A stretch of 64,000 bases of DNA from Antilocapra americana (lineage: Eukaryota; Chordata; Mammalia; Artiodactyla; Antilocapridae): NCBI GenBank assembly GCA_007570785.1, contig ML664161.1, forward strand, positions 41,455,862 through 41,519,861. The letters are read 5' to 3'. The position numbers and the translations under genes are program-made. The notes under the pieces were generated by a model. That model made no database searches, was not told where the DNA came from, and saw only the letters and a program-made list of their open reading frames with translations. Shown one piece after another: positions 33,422-45,275 of the stretch (its first letter is position 1; each line of letters begins with the position of its first letter).

Positions 33422-34217
33422 TAAAGTTGGGTCTAAAAGTCTTATGTTTGTGGTAGTTATATAGTTGTGTCAAATTCCGGACTCACAAGTTACCAAATAT
33501 GATGCGTAAAGATAAAAGGCAATGAACACACATCCACCATTCTTTGCATAGTTTATATCCCCAACATCAGTAGATATGCCTTTGCAAATTTTGCTGCTCT
33601 AAAGGCTGCTGGAACACATACTTGTGATGCCCTTAGAACATGGAGATACTCAGGGGATGACATGTTATAGATTGCAGATACAGCCACCCCCTAGAAACAG
33701 TCCTTAATATATGTGACTAGGAAACTTAGAAAGCAAGTATACTCCAAATGCTGTGATATGTGTCATCATCTTATATATTTTTATGGGTAGTTTTTGATAG
33801 AAAGAAGAGTATACATCAAGAAATTGTGTACATTGAGAACATATTAGCAAAAAGGGTGGCTTGCTAAAAACCTGGAACAAAGTGAGTGAAAGGGAAAAAT
33901 GTGTGTGTCTGTAAGTCATGTTAGGAAAATAAATTTCTGTACAGATGATAAGATCTCCTGTTCACTTACAAGACATATTATTTAGTGCTTAACATTGTTT
34001 GTTTTATGGGCTCTCTTGAGGATCTGATGAAACTATTGTTTTTTTCACTCCTCTTAGATGCAAACATTTGCATCTAAGGACACTTTTTTTTTTTTTTACA
34101 GTATCTTGGGTTTCACACATGCCTTAAAGTCCAAGAGTCTATAGACATGCATTAAGAATGCAACTTCTGTAATTGATGCTGCGAGCTATATAGATCATTT
34201 TTCATTTTGACTTGACT
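33422..34217. other. Unique interval
   Basis: No gene. It holds the palindrome at 34053-34078 and a poly-T run at about 34085-34099. Confidence 0.4.
34053..34078. promoter_or_regulatory. Perfect 12-bp inverted repeat containing an octamer motif
   Basis: Arms CTTAGATGCAAA and TTTGCATCTAAG are separated by CA. The right arm plus loop gives ATTTGCAT, the exact POU-factor octamer (ATGCAAAT on the other strand). The left arm gives ATGCAAAC. Sequence is certain; regulatory role is inference. Confidence 0.5.
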
Positions 34218-34367
34218 CTGATCTCATGGGAGAAGGAAATGGCAACCCACTCCAGTGTTCTTGCCTGGAGAATCCTGTAGACAGAGGAGCCTGGTGGGCT
34301 GCCGTCTTTGGGGTCACACAGAGTCGGACACGACTGAAGCAACTTAGCAGCAGCAGCTGATCTCATG
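34218..34367 (+). mobile_element. Truncated Bov-A SINE
   Basis: Sense body at 34229-34356 ending GCAACTTAGCAGCAGCAG. The exact 11-bp target duplication CTGATCTCATG lies at 34218-34228 and 34357-34367. Confidence 0.94.
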
Positions 34368-34510
34368 CTCGTAAACTGAACTTCTAATTTCAATTTTCCT
34401 ACTTCTACAGTGTTTTCTCTAGAGGATAGATTGTGCCAGCCAGGTCTAGTATAAATGTTTTGTTTACTTGACAGATATATTTCTCAACGTAAATTAATAA
34501 CACGGCATTT

Positions 34511-34727
34511 GGGTGTATGCACTCAGTCACATCTGACTCTTTGTGACCCCACAAACTGCAGCCAATGAGGCTCCTCTGTCCATGGTATTTTCCTGACAAG
34601 AATGTTGGAGTGGGTTGCCTTGTCCTCCCCCAGGGGATCTTCCCAACCCAGGGATTGAATCAGCCTCTCCTGTGTCTCCTGCATTGGCAGGCGGATTCTT
34701 TAGCACTGAGCTACCTGGGAATACCAT
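34511..34727 (-). mobile_element. Bov-tA SINE, minus strand
   Basis: CACATCTGACTCTTTGTGAC at one end, CAGGGGATCTTCCCAACCC in the middle, and the head GGCGGATTCTTTAGCACTG at the other. Full length. Confidence 0.93.
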
Positions 34728-34749
34728 AAAACATTCTTACTTACTACAT

Positions 34750-34903
34750 ATATATATTTAAATTTTAATTAATTAATTAATTTCAATTTTTCAGCTATAC
34801 TACAAGGCATCATCGGATCTTAGTTCCTGACCAGGGCTAACACCTGGGCCCTCAGCTATGAAAGCATGGGGTTCTAACCACAGGACTGCCAAGAAATTCT
34901 CTA
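34750..34903 (-). mobile_element. CHR SINE, minus strand
   Basis: An (AATT)n-rich tail is followed by CATCATCGGATCTTAGTTCC, TGACCAGGGCTAACACCTGG and GGTTCTAACCACAGGACTGC, the reverse of a CHR SINE. Confidence 0.85.
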
Positions 34904-35330
34904 CAAAGTTTTTTTTTTTTTTGGATCTTCTTACTGTGGGTTCTCCCCACCCCTCAGCCCCACCCTACCTGGAGCTAAGAGGCAGGGTTTTGTTTTGATA
35001 TCCTCAAAGCAACAAATCCAGGTTGAGTGATGGAGTTCTTAGTAAGGTCTAATGAAGAACTTATGGAAACTTAGGGATCTTTTAGAAGCTTCAAGAGACA
35101 TGCACTCCTCTTGTTTTATAAATATCACTCATGAGAGACATTATTTGTGTTCATTTCAGCACTCATTCATGAACATCACCTTCATAAAGAGAAGTTTAAA
35201 GGATATTTGTATTTGTAGAGCTTCTTGCCTTGTTCTCAGAACACACTTCTTTGTAACAACTATTAATTATGTAATTTAAGAATATTATTTCATTATATAT
35301 ACTTTCTAAAACTAAGAAAAAATAATCCCA
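34904..35330. other. Unique interval
   Basis: Poly-T at about 34909-34922, then no recognised element. A 75-codon frame at 35052-35279 is unassigned and probably accidental. Confidence 0.35.
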
Positions 35331-35334
35331 ACAA

Positions 35335-37235
35335 ATTATTTTATGGATACCAACAAACTAATTCTAAAGTCTGTATGAAGAGGCAAGAGACCTGAATAGC
35401 CAATAGAATATCGATGGAGAAGAACAGGTTTGGACGACTGACACTGACCAACTTCAAGACTTACTATAAAGTTACAAAAATCAAGACAGTGTGGTATTGG
35501 AAATAAAATGGATAAATCCGTTCAGTTCAGTTCAGTTGCTCAGTCATCTCCGACTGTTTGCGACCTCATGAATCCCAGCATGCCAGGCCTCCCTGTCCAT
35601 CACCAACTCCCAGAGACTACCCAAACCCATGTCCCTCAAGTCGGTGATGCCATCCAACCATCTCATCCTCTGCTGTCCCTTCTCCTCCTACCCTCAATAT
35701 TTCCCAGTGTTAGGGTCTTTTCCAATGAAAGTCCACCTCTTCGCATGAGGTGGCCAAAGTATTGGAGTTTTAGCTTCAACATCATTCCTTCCAATGAACA
35801 CCCAGGACTGATCTCCTTTTTTAGGATGGACTGGTTGGATCTTCTGGCAGTTCAAGGGACTCTTAAGAGTCATCTCCAACACCACAGTTCAAAATCATCA
35901 ATTATTTGGCACTCAGCTTTCTTCACCACCCAACTCTCATATCCATACATGACTACTGGAAAAACCATAGCCTTGACTAGACGGACCTTTGTTGGCAAAG
36001 TAATGTCTCTGCTTTTCTATATGCTATCTAGGTTGGTCATAACTTTCCTTTCGAGGAGTAAGCATCTTTTAATTTCATGGCTCCTTTAAAATTTAAATCT
36101 TCTACTGTGCAAAAAGATAATATCAAGAGAATTAGAAAATAAGCCACAGACTGGGAAAAATTGTTTGTAAAAGACACATATGACAAAGCAATGATATCTA
36201 AAATATACAAAGAACTCTTAAAACTCAACAATAAGAAAACAACCCAATTGAAAACTGTGCTAAAGACCTGATCAGATGTTTCACCAAGGAAGATATAGAT
36301 ATGGAAAATTAAGAGTGTGGAAAGATGCTCCATATCACTTGTCGTTAGGGAAATACAAACTAAAATCAATAGTGAGATATCACTACACATCTGTTAGAGT
36401 GACCCAGCTCCTGAACACTAACAACACCAAATGCTGGTGAAGATGTGGGACAGCAGTGATTCTCAGACATTTCTTGTAGGAATGCAAAATAGTACAACCG
36501 TTGTAGAAGGCAGTTTGGCGGTTTCTCATAAAACTAAACATACTCTTACCATATGACCCAGCAGTTGTGCTCCCTGGTATTTACCCAAAAGAGTTAAAAA
36601 TTCATATTCACACAAAAACCTGCACATGGATGTTTATAGCAGCTTTATTCATAATTGCCAAAACTTGGAAGCAACTAAGATGTCATTTGGTAGTTGCATG
36701 GATAAATAGAATGTGATACATCCAGACAATAGAATATTATTCGGTGCTAAAAAGAAATGAGCTATCAAGCCATGAAAAGACATAGAGGAATCTTAAATGC
36801 AATTGCTAAGTGAAAGAAGCTAGCTGAAAAGGCTACATAGTATATGACATTTGGGAAAAGACAAAGCTTTAGGCAACAGGCAAATCAGTGGTTGCCAGAG
36901 GGGAGTCATAGGAGGAATAATCAGAGCATGGAGGATTTTTAGGGTAGTGAAAATAATCTGCATGATGTTATAATGATATTTGTTATTATATGTTTGTCAA
37001 AACCCATAGAATGTTTAACCCAAGAGAGAACTCTAAGGTAAACTCTGGGCTTGGGATGACTGTGATAAGTCAACATAGGTTAAAAATATGTACCATTATG
37101 ATGACTGATGTCCATAATGGGGGAGGCTCTACATGTATGAGGGCAGAGGGTATGTGGGAAGTCTGTACTTGCTTCTTGATTTTGCTGTAAACCTGAAATT
37201 GCTCTAAAAACAAAATCTTTAAAAAAACATGAAAA
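35335..37235 (+). mobile_element. Old L1 (L1M-type), plus strand, split by BovB
   Basis: Left part 35335-35519 contains decayed ORF2 (AAGACAGTGTGGTATTGG encodes KTVWYW). The right part, 36087-37235, carries the ORF2 end, a 3' UTR with AATGGGGGAGGCTCTACATG and the terminal TTGCTGTAAACCTGAAATTG / AAATCTTTAAAAAAAC. L1 sequence between the two is lost or displaced at the BovB insertion. No open ORF2. Confidence 0.85.
35520..36086 (-). mobile_element. BovB LINE 3' end, minus strand
   Basis: Begins on the plus strand with the inverted tail TTCAGTTCAGTTCAGTTGC and ends at ATTTCATGGCTCCTTTAAAA. It encodes only the degenerate C-terminus and is 5'-truncated. It lies inside the old L1. Confidence 0.93.
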
Positions 37236-39404
37236 AATAGTTGTGACATGATACTTAGTGGCTTATAGGTAACTAACTGTAGATGTACCATGATCACAAA
37301 AGTGAGAAAAAAATTGAAGCGTGCAATAGCAACTAGAGGATGTTCAACTGAGGGAATCTCAAATGTCAAAATTTGCAGATCATAAACTTGTTTATGCAAA
37401 GAATGTAACCTACATGAATAAATCTAACCTAGAGCAGAGAGACAGACATGACTCTCTCCAAACTCATAAAGGACTGGGATGGGAAGAAAGATTATATTAA
37501 TTCTGAATTAGTAGAACTAATTCTTCATAGTTAGAACTAGGGCTAGTGAGAATGAGCTATGTGGAGGGGGTGAGATAGAAAGATGTCAGATTAATCTTAA
37601 AATGATTAAACAAGTAAATGCATCCAATAGAAGAATATAGATCTTTAAAACTGAGAACAGTGAGCTCTCTAGCTCACTGAAAGTGTTCAAACAGAGAATA
37701 GATGACCATTAGTTAGGAAATCTATTAAGGGTGTTCTACATATAGGTAAAATAAGAATTACAGTGTGAAAATTACTCTAAATCTAAAGTGCTGGCTCTTA
37801 CAGAACCATTATATTATTTGTATTCCACTGCTAATTGGAAAACACACACACACACAGTGGTCCCTCCTGATTATTCTGCAGATTTATCTTTTCTACTTCA
37901 ATCATTTAAAAAGTTAATCATTTCTTATTTATGTGACATGTTAATTTATTCAGTGAATCAAATAACACATTCCTTAATATAGTACCATGTCTTAAATTTA
38001 ATCAGAAATTTAAGAATAGGATTCCTGGCCTTCAATAAGTCTTGATTTCACCAATATTTTCTCCTTTGCAAACAAAAAAAAATAATACCTTTTGGATTGC
38101 ATTCCTAGAATTTTTTGAACTCAGATTTATAATTCTCAAGCCCGGTAAGCCAGGAAGTCACATCACTTTTCTCTAGTTCAGTAAGTGAACTTTATCAAGA
38201 CAGAGACATATGGCTATGTGCATACATGTTGCTCCCACTTGACCATTTATTCAGCAGAACATCATGATTGGAACCCCAAGTCATCTACTTTACTCTCCCC
38301 ATAGAGAACTATGTATTTATTTCACAGTCCTGTGGTGAGCTCAGCAACCCTCACAGAAGAGGGACTGGAATAGATTCCCTTTATTCTAGACTTGGACTAT
38401 CACAGGTGACATGACACAAAAGCAAGTCTACTACTCATAGTTTCTAATAGCATAACTGTAACTTGCCACATAGGGAGAACTAAGCTAAACTCAGTCTCAC
38501 CTTGTGAATCATCAAAACCTTGTCAGTTGGGTTGTGGTTAGAGAATGCAATGTTGATGAATGAGGTGAGAGGAAAAATAAAAGCACAACATTCAGTCTGT
38601 TTTTAAGACTGCAGGTAGAGTGGGTTAGCATTGCTTCTTCAAAAAAAAAAAAAAATAGATAGCCATGTCATCATTTTGATTTTATATTAAACAAGCACAT
38701 TTTCTACTCAAGTCAGGAAATACTAATACATATGGCATGCCTTAATACAGGGTTAGTATTTTTTAGCTAACTTTAGAGGAGAGCAGGTAGACTGGAATCT
38801 TATGGGCTGATTATATTGGGCACAGGGAAGAGAAATTAGAAAATGGACCTGACAACATGGTAAAGGGGCACTAGTACTATCCATTAAATTGGTTTTCTAT
38901 AAAGGTATTAGACACAGTTATTTCCTTCCTCTTCTCTGGACCTTCCCTTCCTGGATATCTTGTACCTGAGTTATGAGTCATGGAATAAGTACTCTAGACG
39001 TGGACTCAGAAAGAACAGTCTGCTTAGCTATGGTCCCAAACATGAGGAACGATCTGTAGCAGTCAGGGTAGGTATTTAAGCAGAGCACAATTATGCAGGG
39101 ATAGTAAAAAGATCACAAAAAAATGCTTTCAAAATTGCACTTAATTTATGCTCTAATTGAGAATCTTAAACATTTCTCAGAAACGTCAGGCAGGATCAAA
39201 ACAACGATGCGGTGACCTGAAAAATCTTAATTAGTGTAATGAAGGCCAAAATGATCATATTATTTAGTGAAACTTTGAGGCAGTCTGTCCCTTGGTAGGA
39301 GAGAACCAGGAAGGTCCAAGCCCCAGAAGGCCTATAATAAACACTGAAAGCCTTGTGGGTATTGATGACTTAGGTGGTCATGGTAAAGACATCTTTTCTC
39401 TAGA
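37236..39404. other. 2.2 kb of unique sequence
   Basis: No gene or named repeat. A short (CA)n lies at about 37843-37856 and a poly-A run at 38641-38654. Confidence 0.4.
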
Positions 39405-39613
39405 ATAGAGCTTCTCAACCTGGGGTGATTTTAATCCTCCAGAGAAACAGTTGGCAATGTCTAGAGACACTTTTGGTTGTCCTGTCTTGGTGGAGGAAGG
39501 GATGAATGCTAATAATATGTAATGAATAGAATCCAGAGAACCTGTTAAATATCTCTCACATTAAAGTATTATTCTTCCAAAATTGTCAGTAATTCTAAGA
39601 TGGAGAAACCCTG
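39405..39613 (+). mobile_element. MER5A-like DNA transposon remnant (hAT-Charlie)
   Basis: CTTCTCAACCTGGGGTGATT, then GGCAATGTCTAGAGACAC, then TTTTGGTTGTCCTG matches MER5A from memory. The last part, GATGGAGAAACCCTG, matches its inverted terminal end. MER5A is a non-autonomous mammalian hAT element. Confidence 0.75.
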
Positions 39614-39737
39614 CTCAAGAAATTTATTTGGATTGGCCTTTGTTTGTCAGCCCACTGACAGACTATCTCTCTGTCACACATCTTTCTAAGACACACAGGA
39701 GAACTTGGTTTACTGTGCTGTTGAATTGTGCAAATAT

Positions 39738-39935
39738 AAAACATGGGTTTCAGAGTTAAGTGGTCTGGGCCTAAGTCCCAGTCAGTGAGTTTTATGACTT
39801 CTGGCATCTTAGAATTTTCTTTAAACCTCAATTTTTCATATATAAAATAGGGCTCACAGTATCGCTAGGTTTTTTGGTGAAGACTCAATGTTACTGTGAA
39901 TATTTAGTGAATATTGGTGAAAATAAATGAAGCAG
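39738..39935 (+). mobile_element. MIR SINE remnant
   Basis: The sense MIR theme is visible in order: GGGTTTCAGAGTTAAGTGGT, AAACCTCAATTTTTCATATA, AAAATAGGGCTCACAGTATC, then AATATTTAGTGAATATTGG. Diverged as expected for an element over 100 million years old. Confidence 0.6.
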
Positions 39936-40058
39936 ATTGAAGTAGATATCCTGCAATTGCAATACTTCTGTATTGATTGGGTTCAAAGGCATGTATGAAG
40001 TTCATGTACCTAGAAGTGTACTAGGTTTCCATTATATACTTCACTACCTTATATGTAC

Positions 40059-40267
40059 ATGCTAAGTTGCTTCAGTCATGTCTGCTACGCTATGGACTGT
40101 AGTCTGCCAGTTTCCTCTGTCCATGGGATTCTCCAGGCAAGAATACTGCAGTGGGTTCCCATGCCCTCTTCCAGGGGATCTTCCTGACCTAGAGATTGAA
40201 CCTGCGTCTCCTGTGGCTCTTGCATTGCAGGCAGATTCCATACTGCTGAGCCACCAGGGAAACCCTC
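40059..40267 (-). mobile_element. Bov-tA SINE, minus strand
   Basis: GCTAAGTTGCTTCAGTCATG at the tail end, CCAGGGGATCTTCCTGACC in the middle and GAGCCACCAGGGAAACCC at the head. Full length. Confidence 0.94.
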
Positions 40268-40571
40268 ATTACCTTATATATAATGGCAAAACTTTTTGGT
40301 CTCCTTTTTTTCCTGCTCTGCTTTGCTACCATAGAGTCTAAGCAAAAGAAGAGAGAAAACAATGGATATAAGTTACCAAATTTCTAGTGATTTGGATGCT
40401 GCATTTTCTTATTAGCATATTGAACAAAGAGTTGTACTTTTTAAGGTAAAAAGAACACACTGCTTGTGGGATCTATGTTGTTTCTAATAATGATGTTAGG
40501 CTAACCTTTGCATGGCTCTTTGAAGAATGTAGAGTGAAGAGTGGATTTTAGTAGCATGTTACGATAGGACT

Positions 40572-40730
40572 AGACCTTGTAATCTCTCTGGAGGAGGGCA
40601 AGGCAACACACCCCAGTATTCTTGCCTGGAGACTCCCCATAAACAGAAGAGGCTGGTGGCCTACAGTCCATGGGATCGCAAAGAGTGGGACCCAACGGAG
40701 TGACTAAGCACAGCACAGACCTTGTAATCT
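40572..40730 (+). mobile_element. Truncated Bov-A SINE with 14-bp target duplication
   Basis: Sense body at 40586-40716. AGACCTTGTAATCT occurs exactly at 40572-40585 and 40717-40730. The head is absent. Confidence 0.95.
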
Positions 40731-41529
40731 AACTAAATCATACTTATACAGGCATGTTTTCAACATCATCATCAGAAATGAGTCTTAGTGTCTTCAATTT
40801 TAGGTTTTAGACTTTGAAATGGTTATTGAAGCAGGAGATTTGTGTCAGAAAAAACACAAGTTCAGTTCAATTGCTCAGTCATATCCGACTCTGCGACTCA
40901 ATAAACAAGCATGCCAGACTTCAGTATCCATCGCCAACTCCCGGAGCTTGTTCAAACTCATGTCCATTGAGTCAGTGATGCCATCCAACCATCTCATCTT
41001 CTGTCATCCCCTTATTCTCCTGCCTTCAATCTTTCCAGCATCAGGGTCTTCCTCACTGAGTCAATACTTTGCATCAGGTGGCCAAAATATTGGAATTTCC
41101 ACTTCAACATCAGTCCTTCCAAATGAACATGCAGGACTGATCTTTAGGATGGACTGGTTGGATCTCCTTGCAGTCCAAGGGACTCTCATGACTCTTCTCC
41201 AACACCATAGTTCAAAAGCATCAATTCTTCATCGCCCATCTTTCTTTATAGTCCAACTCTCACATCCATACATGACTACTAGAAAAACCATAGCTTTGAC
41301 TAGATGGGCCTTTGTGGGCAAGAAAATATCTCTTCTTTTAAATATGCTGTTTAGGTTGGTTATAGATTTTAATCTAAGGAGCAAGTGCCTTTTAATTTCA
41401 TGGCTTCAGTCTTCATCTGCAGTGAGCCCAACAAAATAGTCTATACTGTTTTCATTGTTTCTCCATCTATTTGCCATGAAGTGATTGGACTGGATGCCAT
41501 GATCTTCATTTCTTGAAGGTTGAGTTTTA

Positions 41530-42568
41530 AGCGAGCTTTTTCACTCTCTTCTTTCACTTTCATCAAGAGGCTCTTTAGTTCTTCTTCACTTTCTGCCATA
41601 AGAGTACTGTCATCTGTGTATCTGAGGTTATTGATATTTCTCCCAGCAATCTTGATTATAGCTTGTGCTTTATCCAGCCTGGCATTTCATATAGTGTACT
41701 CTGCATATAAGTTAAAGAAGCAGGGTGACAATATACAGCCTTGACATACTCCTTTCCCAATTTGGAACCAGTCTGCTGTTCCATGTCCAGTTCTGGCTGT
41801 TTCTTCTTGACCTACATACAGATTTCTCAGGAGGCAGGTAAGGTGGTCTGGTATTCCCATGTCTTGAAGACTTTTCCACAGTTTGTTTTGATCCACACAG
41901 TCAAAGGCCAAATTTAGCACAATCAATAAAGCATTAGTAGATTGTTTTCTGGGACTCTGTTGCTTTTTCTATGATCCAAAAGATGTTGGCAATTTGATCT
42001 CTGGTTCCTCTGCCTCTTCTAAAATCAGCTTGAACATCTGGAAGTTCACGGTTCATGAACTGTTGAAGACTGGCTTGGAGAATTTTAAGCATTACTTTGC
42101 TAGTGTATGAGATGAGTACAATTGTGCAGTACTTTGAACATTTTTGACATTTCTTTGGGATTGGAATGCAAACTGACCTTTTCCAGTCCTGTGGCCACTG
42201 TTGAGTTATCCAAATTTGCTGGCATATAGATTGCAGCACTTTCACAGCATCATCTTTTAGGATTTGAAATAGCTCTACTGGAATTCCATCACCTCCACTA
42301 GCTTTGTTCATAGTGATGCTTCCCTTTAAGGCCCACTTGACTTCACATTCCAGGATGTCTGGCTCTAGGTAACTGATCACACCATTATAGCTATCTGGGT
42401 CATGAAGATCTTTTTTTTGTACAGTTCTGTGTATTCTTGCCACCTCTTCTTAATATCTTCTGCTTCTGTTAGGTCCATACCATTTCTGTCCTTTATTGTG
42501 CCCATCTTTTCATGAAATATTCCCTTGGTGTCTCTAATTTTCTTGAAGAGATCTCTAGTCTTTCCCAT
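41530..42568 (-). pseudogene. BovB reverse transcriptase remnant
   Basis: Frames 42377-42568, 41934-42443 and 41687-41926 encode consecutive RT pieces. They include NKASGGDGIPVELFQILKDD, QQWPQDWKRSVCIPIPKK and GVCQGCILSPCFFNLYAEY. The active site at 41609-41620 reads YTDD rather than YADD, so both aspartates remain. The frames overlap in different phases, which shows frameshifts. Not functional. Confidence 0.9.
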
Positions 42569-43300
42569 TCTATCATTTTCCTCTATTTCTTTTCACTGAT
42601 CACTGAGGAAGGCTTTCTTATCTCTCCTTGCTCTTTTTGGAACTCTGCATTCAGATGGGTATAGCTTTCCTTTTCTCCTTTGCCTTTAGCTTCTCTTCTT
42701 TTCCCAACTGTTTATAAGGCCTCCTCAGACAATCATTTTGCCTTTTTGCATTTCTTTTACTTGGAGATGGTCTTAATCACTGCCTCCTGTTACAAACCAG
42801 CATCCATAGTTCTTCAGGCACTCTAATCCCTGAAATATATTTGTCACTTCCACTGCATAATTGTAAGGGATTTGATTTAGGTCATACCTGAATGGGCTAG
42901 TGGTTTACCCTAGTTTCTTCAATTTATGTTTGATTTTGGCAATAAGGAGTTCATGATCTGAGCCACCATCACCTCCAGTCTTGTTTTCGCTGACTGTATA
43001 GAGCTTCTCCATCTCTGGCTGCAAAGAATATAATCGGTCTGTTTTCAGTATTCATCATCATGTGGTGATGTCCTTGTGTAGAGTCTTCCCTTTTGTTGTT
43101 GGAAGGGAGTGTTTGCTATGACCAATGTGTTCTCTTGGCAAAACTGTTAACCTTTGACCTGCTTCATTTTGTACTCTGAGGCCAAATTTGCCTGTTAGTA
43201 CAGGTATCATGAAAAGGACATCTTTTTATGATGCTAGTTCTAGAAGTTCTTGTAGGTCTTCATAGAACCATTCAACTTCAGTTTCTTTAGCATTACTGGT

Positions 43301-43388
43301 GGGGGTATAGCCTTGGATTACTGTGATATTGAATGATTTGCTTTGGGGGTATAGCCTTGGATTACTGTGATATTGAATGATTTGCTTT
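43301..43388. repeat. Exact 44-bp tandem duplication inside BovB
   Basis: Units 43301-43344 and 43345-43388 are identical; each starts GGGGGTATAGCCTTGG and ends GATTTGCTTT. It is not part of the BovB consensus, so it arose in this copy. Confidence 0.97.
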
Positions 43389-43443
43389 GGAAACGAACAG
43401 AGATCATTCTGTCATTTTTGAGATTGCACCTAAGTATTGCATT

Positions 43444-43710
43444 TCAGACTCTTTTGTTGACTATGAGGGATACTCCATTTCTTCTAAGGGATTCTTGCCC
43501 ACAGTAGTAGATATAATGGTCATCTGAATTAAATTCGCCCATTCCAGGCCATTTTAGTTCACTGATTCTTAAAATGTTGATGTTCATTCTTGCCATCTCC
43601 TGTTTGACCACTTCTAATTTACCTTGACTCATGGACCTAACATTCCAGCTTCCTGTGCAATATTGCTCTCTACAGCATTGGACTTTAATTCCATCACCCG
43701 TTACTTTCAC
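43444..43710 (-). pseudogene. BovB endonuclease N-terminal remnant
   Basis: An 88-codon frame with the start of the apurinic-endonuclease-like domain of RTE elements: TGSWNVRSMSQGKLEVVKQE, then INILRISELKWPG (Glu at the expected catalytic ISETKW place) and HYIYYCGQ. The rest of the domain, at about 42600-43440, is interrupted by stops and a 44-bp duplication. Confidence 0.88.
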
Positions 43711-44211
43711 AACTGGTCATTGTTTCTGCTTTGGCCCATCTCTTGATTCTTTCTGGAGTTACTTCTCCACTCTTCTCCAGTGGCATGTTGGATACCTACC
43801 CACCTGGGGAGTTCATCTTTCAGTGTGTCATATATTTTTACCTTTTAATACTGTTCATGGGATTCTCAAGGCAAGAATACTGAAGTGGTTTGCCATTCCC
43901 TTCTGCAGTGAACCACACTTTGTTAGAACTCTCTACCATGACCTGTCCATCTTCGGTGGCCCTACATGGCATGGCTCATAGTTTCATCGAGTTAGATAAG
44001 GCTGTAGTCCATGTGAATAGCTTGATTAGTTTTCTGTGATTGGGGTTTTCATTCTGTCTCTGAGGGATAAGGGTAAGCAGCTTATGGAAGCTTCCTTATG
44101 GGAGAGATTGACTGTGGGGGAAACTGACTGGGGGAAACTGTGTCTTGTTCAGATGGGTGGGGCCATGCTCATAAATCTTTAATCCAATTTTGTGTTGATG
44201 GGCAGGGCTAT

Positions 44212-44544
44212 TATATATTGTTTAAATTGTAGAGATAGTGTTTTGGAATTTGGAAATGATCTTCTAAATCATCTAGTATAGCTCTTTTGCTTTACAAATA
44301 AGTAATCTACAAAAAAGTTGAAAACTGTCCCAGATGTCAGGATAGGAAGACCCTGAACACAGCTCCTTAAATATGCACACTGAATCTGCATGTACATTTA
44401 GAGTGATTCCTCTTGAAGAAGAACTAAGGTCTGATTAGTTTCCATAAACAGTGGTTTGAAGGGCATCTAGATTATACATGAGGAAAATCCACTTACTAAT
44501 CCTATAGTGTCTGTTGGAATGTGTTGAATCTTGCTCTATGGAAA
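44212..44544. other. Unassigned spacer
   Basis: Short interval that may hold an ancient MIR-like remnant (TTTACAAATAAGTAATCTAC). No gene. Confidence 0.35.
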
Positions 44545-45275
44545 GCTTTTTAACAAAATTCAACATCCCTTTGTGATAAAATCTCTCAACAAAGTGTGTA
44601 TAGAGGGAATGTACCTCATTATAGTAAGAAAGCACACATGACAAGCCCACAGGTAACATCATACTCAGTGGTCAAAAGCTGAAAGCACTTCCTCTAAGAT
44701 CAGAATAAGACAAGGATGCACACTCTTACAGCTTTTATTCAACATAGTATTGGAAGTTCCTTGTCACAGCAATCGGACAAGAAAAAGAAATGAAAGGCAT
44801 CCAAACTGAAAGGGAAAAGGTAAAGCCATCACTGTTTGCAGTTACATAATAGTATATAAAGGTGACATTAAAAAATTAGTAGAACTTATCAATAAATTAT
44901 GTAAAGTTGCAAGATACAAAATTATGATACAGAAATCCATTGTATTTCTATACATGAACAATAACTGTCAGGAAGAGAAATTAAGAAAACAATTCCATTT
45001 ATAATGCCATTGAAAAGAATAAAATAACTAAGAATAAATCTAACTAAGGAGGTTCAAGATCAATGCTTGGAAAACTTCTAGACACTAATGAAAGAAATTG
45101 AAGATGACACAAAAATGAAAAAATACACATGCTATGCTTATGGGTTGGAAGAGTTAGTAATGTTAAAATGACCATACTACTCAAGGCAATCTATTGATTC
45201 AGTGCAACCCCTGACAAAATACCAACAGCATTTTTCACAGAAAAATATTAATTCAAATAATCCTAAAATGTTTTA
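44545..45275 (+). mobile_element. Old L1 ORF2 fragment
   Basis: Sense L1 sequence through the RT region: GACAAGCCCACAGGTAACAT, ATACTCAGTGGTCAAAAGC, AGACAAGGATGCACACTC and GCCATCACTGTTTGCAG. The corresponding FADD codons are mutated or deleted. Many frameshifts; both ends truncated. Confidence 0.85.

Larger units (their letters stand above)
40861..44211 (-). mobile_element. Nearly full-length BovB LINE, minus strand
   Basis: About 3.35 kb. The tail is at the left (TTCAGTTCAATTGCTCAG) and a BovB-like 5' UTR is at the right (reverse of GCCCTGCCCATCAACAC through the GGAAGCTTCCATAAG stretch). Read right to left it holds 5' UTR, endonuclease, RT and C-terminal region. Frames are broken throughout, and the endonuclease middle is poorly preserved. 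The element is the most complete transposon in the window but cannot be active. Confidence 0.93.

Noticed and set aside
35508..36089. 193-codon plus-strand frame
   Set aside because: It is the antisense shadow of the minus-strand BovB.
40819..41439. 206-codon plus-strand frame
   Set aside because: It is the antisense shadow of the minus-strand BovB 3' region.
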